A stretch of 64,000 nt of DNA, from positions 3,258,950-3,322,949 of the forward strand of contig CM029386.1 of the NCBI GenBank assembly GCA_017165825.1, written 5' to 3'. Of the stretch, positions 10,100-21,245 are shown in pieces. How positions within the stretch are numbered: the first letter of the stretch is position 1; each line of letters starts with the position of its first letter. Position numbers and translations under genes: made by a program. A model generated the notes under the pieces. It was not told the origin of the DNA and searched no databases. It saw only the letters and a program-made list of their open reading frames with translations. The stretch is from Hepsetus odoe (lineage: Eukaryota; Chordata; Actinopteri; Characiformes; Hepsetidae).

Positions 10100-10620
10100 T
10101 TGAGTGATAGTGACCCTCTGACCCTTACATTAGCACACCTTAAGACCATCAGGGTTTGAAACAATGTGGAACAGGTCATTAACACAGCCGCCCGTGAAGG
10201 TTCGGTCAGTTACAGGGGTCAGACTTTGTGTATGTTTCCCTCCAAGTGTTTTAAAGGGCCGATGCTGGGCTGCCGTTAATGGTGGAGGAGCAGCCTTGTG
10301 TGTAATGAGAGGAATTGATTCGCCATTGATTGGCGCGCCCATCTTTTCCCACTTCATCCGTGTTGGGGGGACCTCACACCATGAGTTCATCTAAAGCAGG
10401 TGCTTAATGAATCAGGCCTAATGCGCCATGCCCTCACACTCACCCCGAGGTTAAACACACTTTTTCCAAAAGCAGCGACCTGTGCCGGGGCAAAGGGCAG
10501 GGGGCAGAGACTCTCCATTATCCTGTCCCGCGAAGCCTGGACAGGCAGCATGATGCGTCTCAGTCTATAATCTTTTCCAATATATTTCAAGTAATAAGTT
10601 AAAATGTCATCAGCTGATTT
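10100..10620. other. Low-repeat segment, candidate conserved non-coding DNA
   Basis: No repeat or ORF. Contains GAGGAATTGATTCGCCATTG followed by ATTGGCGCG, giving the inverted motif TCGCCA/TTGGCG, plus a TAATGAGAG-type homeodomain core. Conservation is inferred only from texture. Confidence 0.3.
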
Positions 10621-10892
10621 CAGGAAAAATATGTAAAAGTAGCAACGGCTACGTGGTTACTCGGCTACAAATTAAATGCTTAAGATGCATCCAAAGTCAT
10701 TCAGGATTGGTGAAAAGCTCAGTTCTAGAGAAAAGAAAGACATCTAAATGTTCCACAGACATGAGATGGTGGTGAAGATGTTCTCTGACGCCTGAGACAT
10801 TGTTTAACCTAGAGTTTGGACTAAAACAGAACCCATTTATGGTGGAGGGACACATGCAAGACAAAGAAAAGTGTTTTAGTTCAGTTTACTAT

Positions 10893-10933
<41 letters not shown>

Positions 10934-11019
10934 ATAAACAATCAGAAGATGTGGAGCTTCAGTGATGGGTTTAGATATTAAAGGACTTTTGGACAGACGA
11001 AAGGAAATTCCAGTGATTA
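10621..11019. other. Intergenic with (ATC)n microsatellite
   Basis: A (TCA)n tract of about 40 bp spans 10894-10933. The rest is unrecognised. Confidence 0.7.
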
Positions 11020-11220
11020 GTTGAAGTGAAGGGTTCATGTGGGACGGCGGATGGAGGGAAAGAGCAGCACAGAATATGTTGTTCCTGCAGTGAAACATGG
11101 AGGCGGCTTGGAGACGATCTGAGAGTGTTTTGGGAGCAAGATCTGGAGACTTTAGTCCAAGTTAAATGGATTTCAAAAAAATTATCACAAAATTCCTTCT
11201 GCTTTACACATCATTGGACA
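11020..11220 (+). mobile_element. Tc1-like transposase relic (catalytic domain)
   Basis: Plus-strand counterpart of the relic at 9130-9420. It reads RRMEGKSSTEYVVPAVKHGG followed by Gly across frames. Both termini are gone. Confidence 0.65.
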
Positions 11221-11391
11221 ACATTTCATTCTTATGCAGCAATATAATGATCCCATTGTATCAAAATTGTACCAAATGAACTAATCCAGAATAAAGGAAA
11301 GCAAAAAGTTTTGAGAAATGTGTTTTATTTTAATGAAACCCCTCCAACATTTACAATTACATTACACTTCCAAACTAACTAGACTTGTTTC

Positions 11392-11409
11392 TAATATATA
11401 TATATATAT

Positions 11410-11453
<44 letters not shown>
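11392..11453. repeat. (TA)n(GATA)n compound microsatellite
   Basis: About 20 bp of TA followed by about ten GATA/TAGA units. Confidence 0.95.
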
Positions 11454-11454
<1 letters not shown>

Positions 11455-11831
11455 CAGACAGGTATAGCTCTGCTGGTTGTTCATGTTGCAGAACTGTAGG
11501 ACTTCTCCATTCAGATTTCAGTGGAAAGTTTCATCAATATTTAAAGACTTCTTTTGTTTTCCCTTTAGTACTGACCTCTCCTCCAGCAACCATCCTTGTT
11601 TGTGCATTGTGTTCCTGTGTTCATCACATTTGGATGCATCTTCTGTCCTTCTGTGAGACCAAACCCATTTCTGCTTTATATCACAGTCTGGTTTAAGTCA
11701 TAGGAGCTTACAGAAATGATCTGGGTGACCTTGGACTTCTAGCACTTCTTAGCTTCAGTTTTGAAATAATGAGCAAAATTTGGAGCCCAGACACACTTCA
11801 TGCAGATACGATTAGTCATAAAGGATAATAG
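11454..11831. other. Intergenic, nothing recognised
   Basis: GACTTCT-, CTTCTGTCC- and TGGATGCATC-type words hint at an old Tc1 relic, but no motif can be read. Confidence 0.35.
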
Positions 11832-12066
11832 AAGCAGCGGTGACCTAGTGGTTAGGGAGATGGCCCCAGGATCAGAAGGTAATGGGTTAGAATCCCAGAC
11901 CAGTAGGTTGCCCTGAGGTACCCTTCAGCAAGGTACTGTCCCCATCACTGCTCCCCAGGTGCTTTCAATAGCTGCCACCTGCTGTACGGTGTGTGAGTGT
12001 ACGAAACGCAGAGATGTAATTTCATTGTGGTTCACTCTGTGACAAGAATAGTCACTTTCACTTTCA
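11832..12066 (+). repeat. Family B tRNA-type SINE, near full length
   Basis: Head GAAGCAGCGGTGACCTAGTG, B box AATGGGTTAGAATCCC, body CTTCAGCAAGGTACTGTCCC, and end GTCACTTTCACTTTCA. Confidence 0.85.
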
Positions 12067-12329
12067 TAATAATTAGTGTTGAACCCTCCGGTGCAGCCGT
12101 CTAATGCTGGATAGCTATTGGATGGAGGGATGGAACAAATTAGCTGGGGAACATCATGAGAAAAATAAATTAATAAAAAAAAAATTTGCCAATGTCTTGT
12201 GTCCAAGCATCACTGACCTCTCACAAAAACTCTGCTGGGACCTCCAGGACCCAATATGATTTATCTTTTATTATGATTATGATTATAAGACACAATGTTC
12301 TTGATACTCTGGTTCCTTCTGAATCATAA
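12067..12329. other. Intergenic, nothing recognised
   Basis: A+T-rich with an A-rich tract at 12173-12184 and ATTATGATTATGATTATAA near 12270. Confidence 0.5.
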
Positions 12330-12720
12330 CTGAACTAAACTGCTATGAGTTCAGGGGCTGCTAGAATGACTGAACTAAGCGGGTCAGTGGTTCTCCAGGT
12401 CCGGGATTCTGAGCCGCCGGCTATTTCTCCTCACAGCTCAGTGGCTACGATCCAGCGGTTGGGGAGAGGGGGGGGGAGGGGGTGCAGAGAGCCGACGGCG
12501 CTCAGCTGGAATGCCATTAGCCTGCCATCTTCTTGCTTGCGGCCCATCAGGACCGGTCACCGGGGGCGCTGGAGTGGAGTGGTTGCCATGGTGACGGCTC
12601 CTCCGTTACATAACCCGTGATTGGAGGAGAAGAGAGTGGAAAGACGGGGCTGCAGGAAGAGAGGAGGAGAGAGCGCTTGGCTGACTTTTTCAACTAGGGT
12701 TCACTTGAGGGGGAGGAGAC
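12330..12720. other. GC-rich low-repeat segment, candidate regulatory DNA
   Basis: One of the few GC-rich islands in the intergenic region, with G-rich runs (GGGGAGAGGGGGGGGAGGGG), several CpGs, a near-palindromic RFX-type X-box at 12582-12595, and a CCGTTACATAACCCG block. There is no long ORF with gene-like features. Confidence 0.35.
12582..12595. promoter_or_regulatory. RFX X-box-like motif
   Basis: GTTGCCATGGTGAC is two inverted half-sites with a 2-bp spacer (X-box form GTTGCC-N2-GGCAAC). One half is perfect and the other has two differences. Function is inference. Confidence 0.4.
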
Positions 12721-13129
12721 ACACATATATATATATATAATGTCTAGAGCAAAATTAAAATAGTGGGATTGCAATTCTACTGCAATATATTGTGATTTTG
12801 AGGCCTCTCATCCAAAGGCCTTTATTACTTTTCTGGAATCTTAAAAGGCTTCAGTTCAGGGCAGCCAATCAGAAAATAGATCCTTTACATCGACCAGGCT
12901 CCATAACAAGAACAGTCTCTTTGTAGTTGATATAAAAAAGCTGGAAAAAAGTCAGGAAGAATGGTAACGAAGGGGAGATATATTTTTGGCACACAAACCC
13001 ACCCAATTTGGAGAATGTTATGAAGGAGTCAGGCTGGCCCAAAATAACTGGACGTTTGTTGCATGAATTCCAGCCTCAGAGACCAATATTACAATGGTTA
13101 TTTTTTTAACTTAAGATACATGATGCAGC
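12721..13129. other. Intergenic with short (TA)n
   Basis: An ACATATATATATATATA tract begins at 12723. The remainder is unrecognised. Confidence 0.5.
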
Positions 13130-13826
13130 CCTACTTTCGGCTAATCTGCACCGCTGATTCAGACCTGCCATCATGAAGGGTGTATCGACGAAGGCCTTGC
13201 CTTTTCAGCCCTCACTGTGTCGCTGGAGACACTTTCCATCTGGCTTTAAGTGAGGATTAAAGCAAGAACAGCCCCTCTTTTCTGCTCTCTGACCTTCTGC
13301 TGTTCTCTCTGGGCTTATTCAGAAGAGTCAACGCGTCTGCCTGGGCTTGAGATGCAGCCAGAGATTGATGGGTGGCACAGGACCAGAAGGCCCAGGATTA
13401 ATTTTTAATGGCCACCGCACTGCCATTCCACCCCCTCCCCACTGCCGCTCCTCGAAAGAAGCCAGAGTCTCAGCAGTTTCCCCCAAAAGAGGAGATGAGC
13501 GTGGACTCTGCGGGTGATTAGCATGTGTCGAGGAAGGGCTTTGCCCCCTGTGTAGGGGTAGAGGGGTGGGAGGGGCGGTGGGACGTCCTGCAGCCGCAGC
13601 TGCCCCTTTGTGGGCAGCGGTCAGCTCTGGCGGGGCCTTTGTTTGCCCTCCTCTGCCTCTCTCTCTCTCGCTCTCCACCACTGGGATGGACAGACAGTCA
13701 TGAGTCAGCACTGAGGGCGGATTTATTGCAGATTGATTAAATTAGCATTTGTTCGGAAAGAGCGACATCAGCTTGTCAACAAACACCGCCTCAACGTCGA
13801 GGCCATGCAACACGGCTTAAGTGTGC
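13130..13826. other. Low-repeat segment, candidate conserved non-coding DNA
   Basis: Repeat-free sequence with homeodomain-type cores such as GGATTAATTTTTAATGGC (near 13395) and GATTGATTAAATTAGCA (near 13731). An open frame at 13328-13711 is proline-rich and shows no domain or codon pattern of a real exon. Confidence 0.3.
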
Positions 13827-13867
13827 GCACACAAACACACACACACACAGACATACACACACACACT

Positions 13868-13907
<40 letters not shown>

Positions 13908-13908
13908 T
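13827..13908. repeat. (CA)n microsatellite, interrupted
   Basis: About 80 bp of CA repeat with several single-base interruptions. Confidence 0.95.
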
Positions 13909-13970
13909 TGTCAGGCCACGACGAGTTTATTGCACAAGCTGCCACAAATGATTGACTGGAGAGACAAGAG

Positions 13971-13972
13971 AT

Positions 13973-14016
<44 letters not shown>

Positions 14017-14028
14017 GAGAGAAAGATA
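13971..14028. repeat. (GA)n microsatellite
   Basis: About 58 bp of GA-rich repeat with AAAG and TAGA interruptions. Confidence 0.95.
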
Positions 14029-14089
14029 GGCTCAATACTGGGAAGCATGTCTCTCATTCACTCCCCGTATCTCTCTTTCTTCCCCCTCC

Positions 14090-14470
14090 TATCTCTCCGG
14101 CAGTGAAGGTAATGGGGGAAAAACGACGGCCGAGAAAATATTTGAAATTGGACACGGAAACCATTAAAGCTCTGCTGACAAGCTCTCTTTATGATACGGC
14201 CATCAAAGCCATCTGCTATTTTCTGCTCAATTAAACTGCTATGAGATCTCAGATCAATTAATCTCGCCCGCTAATGGCTTTATATCCTTGTTGGCCTTCT
14301 TATAGCCCAATATTTCTGTTTTGTATCACCGCAAAGAGGCCGGAAAAAAATGTATACGCCTGCCCTGCCACTTCTCACATTTGCCTTCACCCCGACTGTC
14401 TCGCCTCCTGCCTTTATTGGACGATCCCATGGTAAACGGGGAGGGCTTTTATTAGTAATGCTATTATTAT
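14090..14470. other. Low-repeat segment, strong candidate for conserved non-coding DNA
   Basis: No repeat and no long ORF. Dense in TAAT/ATTA-type cores: CTCAATTAAACTGC, GATCAATTAATCTCGC, CCGCTAATGGCTTTATATCC. This texture is common in vertebrate developmental enhancers. Alignment to other fish would decide. Confidence 0.35.
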
Positions 14471-15296
14471 TGGTAACTTTACAATGGGGTGCTGTTCATA
14501 ATGCTACATAACATCTACATTAGCTTTCAAAGACAAATCTTTAGGAAGAAAAGCTGCTTTTGCCAGTTTAATTCAAGAAATTGGAGCAAAAGTGGACATT
14601 TGTTGGAAAAAGTCCATGAAAATGTCTGTGCGGGTTCATGTTGGCACAAAAGTCGTGAACGTGATTGGGAGCCCAAACAAGCAAATCTGCATTCGATGTT
14701 TTCGTCGTTTCTTTACACTTGAAAGTCAATTTGTCTTGGACGCTGCGTCAAATCTGGGACATTAGAGGGATGTCTTCCAGTTTAGACTGAAGTCCAAAAC
14801 TAAGCGAAATAAATAAATATATTGCACTACCTGATGTGTTAAATGTGCAAGCGACAGATGAAAGGAAAACCAATGTCTCAGGGGTGCGGTGCTGTCCAAC
14901 ATGTCCTTCCAAAATCCTCTAAGTGTTCAGGGTTCTGACTGTTTGACAGTGATGGCCACAGCATGCGATTTGCATCATTTTGAGTCTCATCAAACCATTC
15001 AGTGACCCCTTGTGCCCTGCGAAAATGGGACTTCTCATTTCCATCATGAAAGAAACACTGCTTCACTGGCTGAAAGGAATTGGTCACCATTCTTTTCTTC
15101 AGGGACCTAAATCATGTGCAAATGTATGTTTTCAGAAAAAAGGCACATTTTTATAAATATATCTGCTGCCTGTAAAGTAGCAGATGGCATCTTATGTAAG
15201 CAGGAACCATCCATAGGTTGGAAGTCGTTGGTGGAACATGAGTAATGCACATGCACCTTGTACGCAGCAGACACTTAATACATTTGATAATATGAG
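14471..15296. other. Intergenic; possible decayed Tc1-like relic at 14880-15100
   Basis: The minus strand of 14880-15090 reads MVTNSFQPVKQCFFHDGNEK and WFDETQNDANRMLWPSLS, loosely like a Tc1 catalytic region (HDND...WPSQS), but the match is weak. The rest is unrecognised. Confidence 0.3.
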
Positions 15297-15510
15297 GTGA
15301 AAGCAAAAGTGACTATTTGTCGCTGTGACACACAATGACATGTACCTTCTGTTTTTAACCCACACACCGTCCAGCAGGGAGGAGCCATATTCAGTACCTG
15401 GAGCAGTGATTGGGATGGTACCTTGTTCATAGATACCTCAGGACAACCTGCTGGTCTGGGATTTGAACCCATGACCTTCCAATCCTAATCTCCAAGCACT
15501 AGACCACCCT
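15297..15510 (-). repeat. Family B tRNA-type SINE
   Basis: On the minus strand: head GGTGGTCTAGTGCTTGG, B box GGGTTCAAATCCC, body CTATGAACAAGGTACCATCC, ending in CACTTTTGC. Confidence 0.8.
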
Positions 15511-16004
15511 TATATTATATGCAATAGAGCATTTTAGCCACATTTGGCTATCGATCAGGGAATGAGCTGCACTGGACAAACTCGGCACAGGGACACTCAA
15601 AGTTACACATGTTACTAAGCCTTGAGCTTAAACCACTTAAAGCATATGGATTTCCAATCCACTCTACATTGACCCTCCACATGATGAAAGATGATGTCGA
15701 GCCAAAGGTTGGGCGGTTGTTATGGTTTGGGTAGTGTAATAGCAATGAGTAGTCCAAAATTATGACATGTCAACAGCCCAACAGACACATTTTGGAAGGC
15801 CTAGTTGATTGGTGGAGCTAGAGTTCATTGATAGGTGTGGGGAACCAGCTTAAAAGGGAAATCTTTCAAAAGAACCAAAGAGAGATATTATCATCCAAAG
15901 GGTTCAGGAAAAACCACCCAAAGGATCTGAGAATCAGATCACGAATATTTATGGAATATAGCCATCAGATAGCCAAAAAGCCTGTGATCATTTATGAAAT
16001 GAAG
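15511..16004. other. Intergenic, nothing recognised
   Basis: No repeat, motif or coding signal seen. Confidence 0.5.
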
Positions 16005-16199
16005 TGTAAGTGAAGTGAAAGTGAATCCCTGTCAATGCAAACGCAGCACAGCACCGCAGTGAACCCGGGAGCAGTGATGGGGATGGAACCTTTTTCACGG
16101 AAGCCTCAGGGCAACCTACCGGTTTGGGATTTGAACCTATGACCTTCAGTTTCTAGGGCCAAGATCCTTGACTTGCAAGAAGTTGACTTGCATCACAGC
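16005..16199 (-). repeat. Family B SINE, decayed and internally shortened
   Basis: Minus-strand copy with GTGAAAGTGAAT-type end, GAGCAGTGATGGGGATGGAA body and GGATTTGAACCTATGACC B-box region. The middle is deleted relative to the copy at 51461. Confidence 0.7.
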
Positions 16200-16747
16200 T
16201 ATTTGTTGAATATATCAAGAACCCAAGAATCAAGAACCAAAACAGTGCGAAAGCCTAAACGTCCGTCGTCTGTTGTTCTCATTTCCCCATCCTGATTTTG
16301 AGTCTTGGTGCTATGTTCAGTGTTTCCAATGAAATGACTAACCTTGTCTCTGCAGAGTCTCATGCAATTACTGCCCACGTCACCCAGGCCCAGTGTCAAC
16401 AGCCTCCCCTCACCTCCTCGCTCTCTGCCTTGGCTGTTTCAGAGAACCCTTCCCTGACCCCAGCCATAATTGAATTAAAAGCGCATTTGAGAAAATGAAT
16501 GGGCGGGAATTGAATTAGGCGCTGATGAAGGCCACTGGGTTCCACGTGGTTCGCAGCTAACTCCTGGACATGAATAGAAAGAAGAGAAGGCTCAATTTCT
16601 TCTCAAGGCTCTGAGCCACAGTGGCCAGAAATGACGATAACTGGTCTCTTTCACAGGAGTTAATTTCCAGGAATCTGGACGTGAGTGAATGTAAAGTCAG
16701 TCGGTGGACATTTTGTATTTCTCCTTTTCTCCCCCAAAAAAATTGTA
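16200..16747. other. Intergenic, nothing recognised
   Basis: 16370-16560 is repeat-free with TAATTGAATTAAAAGCGC and GAATTGAATTAGGCGC motifs and could be a small conserved element. No coding evidence. Confidence 0.35.
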
Positions 16748-16935
16748 TCAGGAGCACTTCTCCAGGCTTCTTGAAGGATGTCCTAAAGCTCTTCTTTGGA
16801 TGTCAACTGCCTTTTGTTTTCCGTTTTCGATGAGGATGAACCCACACTGCTTTTGAAACTGCTCAGGTACAGGGACTGCACTGATAATGACAGATAAAAA
16901 CGTTGTCCTTTAGGATGCCTGGAGTCTGAAAGCAA
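16748..16935. mobile_element. Tc1-like non-autonomous relic
   Basis: Shares CTTCTTGAAGGATGTCCTAAAG and CTGAAACTGCTCAGGTACA-like blocks with the copies at 20985 and 60187. Internal fragment only. Confidence 0.5.
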
Positions 16936-17329
16936 AAGATTAAGAGACTAAGACTTAGATCGCTTAACCAGATCATACAGTATACCTTTGGGAAGCATCT
17001 GGATTTGTCTTTTCACTCTTTTATCCAGGTTTTCCATGAATTTGCTTCATTACATGTTCTTTTGTGGAACGTCCTGCAAATGTCCAATAATCAACTGTGA
17101 GATTATCCACAGTCTTCTTTCAGATCCCAGTGACCCAGTGCTTAACCGTCCTTTAAATATGGGTTCTACTTGATTAGACTCCACGAGAGGAAGAAACGGT
17201 GAGACAAGGAAGCAAGGTTCAAAAGTAGAGCATGAAAGAAAAAGGGTTCTTTGGAAGAACCCGCCCAACGATGAAGTAAGAACATATTGGCTTTATATCA
17301 TATATCAGACGATCTGAGAGTGCTTATGC
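16936..17329. other. Intergenic, nothing recognised
   Basis: No domain or repeat seen. It may still be Tc1-derived, since GGAACGTCCTGCAAATGTC resembles neighbouring relics. Confidence 0.35.
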
Positions 17330-18640
17330 ACGGCTCTCTAGAGGTTGTCCCTCATTCAGCTCACCAGGTAATCACTGTTGCCCATAAATGACATTCTGAA
17401 TCAGGTGTGTTTGGAATGGAAAGGGGGTCTCTTGGGTGCTGGGGGGGTGAATAAGATTTTACCAGGCTACAGGACGAAAGCTGATACAGTATGCAGGCAG
17501 TTCATTTCCATCGCGCTCTCCCTCCCTCGGCCCACCCGGTACTTCTCGGCTGCACACTCAGCAGAAAGCCGGGCTGCTGAATTACAGGCCAAAGCACCAG
17601 AGGCTTGCTTCCTAATGAAGAGAGACAGCCTGTGTCAGGGTGTCCCATAAACCTCGGCGAAACACACTCCTCCCCTGAGAAATCGGCATGAGCTCACAAA
17701 ACCAGGTGCCTATCTTTTCCTTTCGTTATCATAATAAAAGCAAGTGAGAACGTGTGGAGAAATGATGAGAATGTGAATGGCATAGAAAGGGAGGGACGAA
17801 AGGGCACAGAAAAGAGGAACAGCGAGAAAGACATGGCCCTCTCTGGATCCCTTTATAGAGAGTGCAGCTTCATTGATCCAGAGGTTGAGGTATTATTAAC
17901 TGTCGCCGCAAAGTTGATATGAGAGCTTCCATCTAATATCCTGTATGCCCAAGCGGTCGGGGACACAGAGACAGGCTCATGCTGCTGCTTCTTCAGTGAT
18001 AACCGTTTGCTTTGGTCCAAGACCCCTTTAGGTGGTGTCTGCCTGTCTCTTGGGGGAGAAGTGTTGAGCTGGCTGGCCAAATAAGATAAGGCAGTCATTG
18101 TGTGCAATCGTTCCCAGTCCACTCCCATCAAATATTCATGGTCAGCCACCAATTCTGAAGTGAATCGGTCTAATTTGGTCTGGGGGAGGAGGCATCCAGA
18201 TATGAGGGGATGATAGCCAGCATACCCGAGGGTCCAGCTTCAGACAGGTCCCACCCCCTTCCACAGATCTTCTAGCACCGGAGGTGGACTCAAGCTGAGA
18301 GCGTGTGTCTCATGCTAATGGGGATCCGACTACGGGGCCAATCTGCATCAGGTCAGCAAGGCAGGTGCGAGAGAAAGAACCAAAGGGAGGGGTAATCCTT
18401 TCATAAGTCAAATCAGAAAGATTAAGTCAAATCCAAATGAGGGGAGGGACTGAGGGGTCTGTGGTAAATGGAGGTTGGGATGGAGGTTTGAGGAAAGAAG
18501 TGAGCTCCCTCTTGTAACTGCCCATTTGCCATACAAACACCCTCCGGGTAAATGAGGTTGGCTTCTGTAGCATTCATCGTTCAGGATACCTCATGAACAT
18601 TGCCTGCAGAAATTAAGTAGCAATGGCTAATCTCTCAATA
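17330..18640. other. Low-repeat segment, candidate conserved non-coding DNA
   Basis: About 1.3 kb with no transposon signature, intermediate G+C and no long ORF with splice sites. Includes TTCCCAGTCCACTCCCATCA and AAACACCCTCCGGGTAAATG. The candidate regulatory role is inferred from texture only. Confidence 0.3.
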
Positions 18641-18754
18641 ACTGGAGTGTGAGAATCACGTTTATGAACAGACATGGCTGAACACTCCTCACTAGGGTCA
18701 ACCTGAGGTCCTTAGAGCTTTCGGTTTGGCCCATCCTCCCAGTCATCCATTATA

Positions 18755-18880
18755 AGAACTCTCTTTGGGCTGTGGGAGGAAGGTGGAGCACCCATAGGAA
18801 ACACGTGCAGTGAGAACATGCAAACTCCAAATGGAAAGACTTTTGGCTTGGAACCCAGAACCTTTGCTGCTGGGAAAGCA
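18755..18880 (-). repeat. Family C tRNA-type SINE fragment (middle)
   Basis: The minus strand reads CATTTGGAGTTTGCATGTTC ... CCTCCCACAGCCCAAAG, the segment found after the tRNA head of family C (compare 57184-57450). Confidence 0.7.
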
Positions 18881-20279
18881 ACAAATGTTCTATTTCATAA
18901 TGAAAAAAGAACCTCTTAGAACATACTTTCTGCAAGTGTCTTTATGGGATTATAGCAGTATAATATAAGACAGTTGTACCATGAACCATGTACCTAGATA
19001 TCTCCTGCAGACTCATGCTAATGCTGTTCTGAGGGCTTTGATATGATCGTATTCATAAGCTTTCATAAGCTTTGTGATTCATAATGATATGTCCAAAGCT
19101 GTTAATCTTCTGGGATTATTAATCCATTTCTCAGATCTGAAAATGCGTATTGTTGTGGTGAGCATAGTGGTTTGTCACCAGTGATACCTTGAACCAATCA
19201 GAAGCTGTGTTTCTGACTAGGTGAGGTACTCTGATCTGCATGTTGGAGCAACGTGAGATGGACCCTGTAAATCTATACAAACGGGCAAGCTTTCCAAATT
19301 ATAGCCTAAAGGAAATTTAAACACAAATATGACTGAAAAAATAACTACGAACGTGTAATTAGCTCCCAGAAAGCACAAGGAAGAGCTAGAACAATCTGAG
19401 GGTCACCATGTTCTCCTAGACTGGCACTGAAGTACCCCTGAAAAGCAGGCAAATTTTCAATGACTTTATGAGGGTATAGCCTCCTATAGACCATATAGAT
19501 CAATAGATCTTGCCATACAACCAATTGTTTGCTTGTGTAGTTTAAACACGCCTTGGTAGCCCAGAAACCATGCAAGCTTTCAATGGGGCCGAATGCTATA
19601 GGAGACAAATATGGCACACACCAACAAGTAGATCATAAAAGAATAGTAACATCCAGCTGAATGGCTGCTTGAATAGCCTTGCCTAGTTTAGACACATGTC
19701 AGGCTGAAAACAGCAGCCTGGAGACCATCTCAACAAAATTGATTCTGAAGTTATATCTCTGTGTGCCTCTGGAATCTTTGGCTCATATAAAAAACAAAAA
19801 TAAAAAAAAAATGTGGCCCCCAGAGCGGCAGAGTTCCTTCCAGACTAATCACCCTACGGCTGGAGGAGATTACAGCTGCAGCCAGAGAGCCACCAAGGGA
19901 CTGGGGCTGACAAACTGTTGCCCGCATGGTTTTCTTTATGGAGGCAGTAAATATTCCCTTGGCAAGAGTTAGTGGCGAAATGTGCACCGGCTGAAATAAT
20001 CCAGGAAGGACATACAACATCCAATTTATATTCAGCATCCCCGTTTTAAGCAACACCTGCCTTAAACACCTTCCTTCGTCACTCCATCACAGCCCCATTC
20101 ATCACTACACAGATACAGGGACCGTCCTCAGTGCAACAGGGTCACTGGCATTGCCATGGCAGGGCATTTGCACATGAAATCTCTCCATGTCTGGAGAGCC
20201 CAGCACCCCGCCAAGTGGAGTCAAATTCTGAGAGCGTTCATGGAACTGAAAAAGAACCATGACCACCTTGTTGCATATG
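18881..20279. other. Intergenic, nothing recognised
   Basis: A stretch near 19790-19812 is A-rich. 19820-19960 is repeat-free with GC content above its surroundings. No gene found. Confidence 0.45.
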
Positions 20280-20281
20280 TA

Positions 20282-20827
20282 CAGTACTGAGCAAAAGTTT
20301 TAGGCAGGTGTGAAAAAATGCTGTAAACAAAGAATGCTTTCAGAAATGGAAGTGTTAATCATTTATTTTCATCAATCAACAAAATGCAGTGAATAAACAA
20401 AAGAGAATCTAAATCAAATCAATATTTGGTGTGGCCACCTTTTGCCTTCAAAACAGCATCAGTTCTTCTAGGTAAACTTGCACACAGTTTTTGAAGGAAC
20501 TCGGCTGGTAGGTTGTTCCAAACATCTTGGAGAACTGAGCACAGATCTTCTGTGGATGTAGGCTTCCTCACATCCTTCTGTCTCTTCATGTGATCCAGAC
20601 ACACTCAATGATGTTGAGATCAGGGCTCTGTGGGGCCAGAAGAACTGATGCTGCTCTGAAGGCAAAAGGTAGTAGCACCAAATATTGATCTGATTTAGAT
20701 TTTTCTTTTGTTCGCTCACTTTGCATTTTGTAAATTGATCAAAATAAACAATCATTATTTCTATTTTTGAAAGCATTCTGTTTACAGCATTTTTTCCACA
20801 TCTGCCTAAAACTTTTGCACAGTACTG
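20282..20827 (-). mobile_element. Internally deleted Tc1-family element with ~190-bp terminal inverted repeats
   Basis: Complete element of 546 bp flanked by TA duplications (20280-20281, 20828-20829). The arms 20282-20470 and 20638-20827 are inverted copies beginning CAGTACTG(A/T)GCAAAAGTTTT. On the minus strand 20638-20419 encodes the transposase end: an SPDLNxIE motif with the catalytic Glu, then LQDVWNNLPAEFLQKLCASL and a KGGHTKY terminus. The deletion removed everything 5' of that and joined it directly to the other arm. It is a dead substrate, mobile only in trans. Confidence 0.9.
20419..20640 (-). pseudogene. Tc1 transposase C-terminal remnant
   Basis: About 70 codons, from the third catalytic acidic block (SPDLNIIECVW) to the natural stop. 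A stop interrupts the reading just before that block, and both Asp residues of the triad are absent. Confidence 0.8.
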
Positions 20828-20984
20828 TAGTCTAGAAAAACTGGAAAAAACTGGGTCTTTGCAGGCCAATCATAATGTGTAAATTACTGTTCCACCTCTG
20901 GTTTCTTTATATTTTGTAGAAAAAGAGACATAAGGTACATGTGCAAACATGCATGTCTTTAACACAAGAGTGTTTCATTCTTAC

Positions 20985-21245
20985 TAAGTCAATAGTTGAC
21001 CACCGCCATTCTTCAGCACAGCCTCAACTCTCTTAGACCAGCTAGTTCCTTTAAGTCGTCTTCAGGAGCAGCTTCTCTTCCGTTCTCTGTGGAGATGATA
21101 CCACACTGCTTCTGAAACTGCTCGGGTACAGGGACTGTCCTGAAGATGAGAAACAAAAACTTTGTTAAAAACACAGGAAAGTGACTCTTTGAAAGCAAAA
21201 TACAATAAAATGAGTGTGGACTGACACTTTTGCCTTAAACTGTAT
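20985..21245. mobile_element. Tc1-like non-autonomous relic
   Basis: Contains the CACAGCCTCAACTCTCTTAG, CTGAAACTGCTCGGGTACAG and CTTTGAAAGCAAAATACA blocks shared with 60187 and 3480. No transposase can be read. Confidence 0.55.

Noticed and set aside
9697..10185. Cys/Val- and Thr/His-rich open frames over GT/CA tracts
   Set aside because: Dinucleotide repeats are open in all such frames; the same explanation applies at 24.2, 26.2, 41.2, 52.6 and 58.0 kb.
10889..11098. Minus-strand frame with a run of Met
   Set aside because: Translation of the (ATC)n microsatellite joined to a Tc1 relic.
13328..13711. Proline-rich minus-strand frame as an exon
   Set aside because: No matching splice sites and no known protein family; composition follows local G+C.
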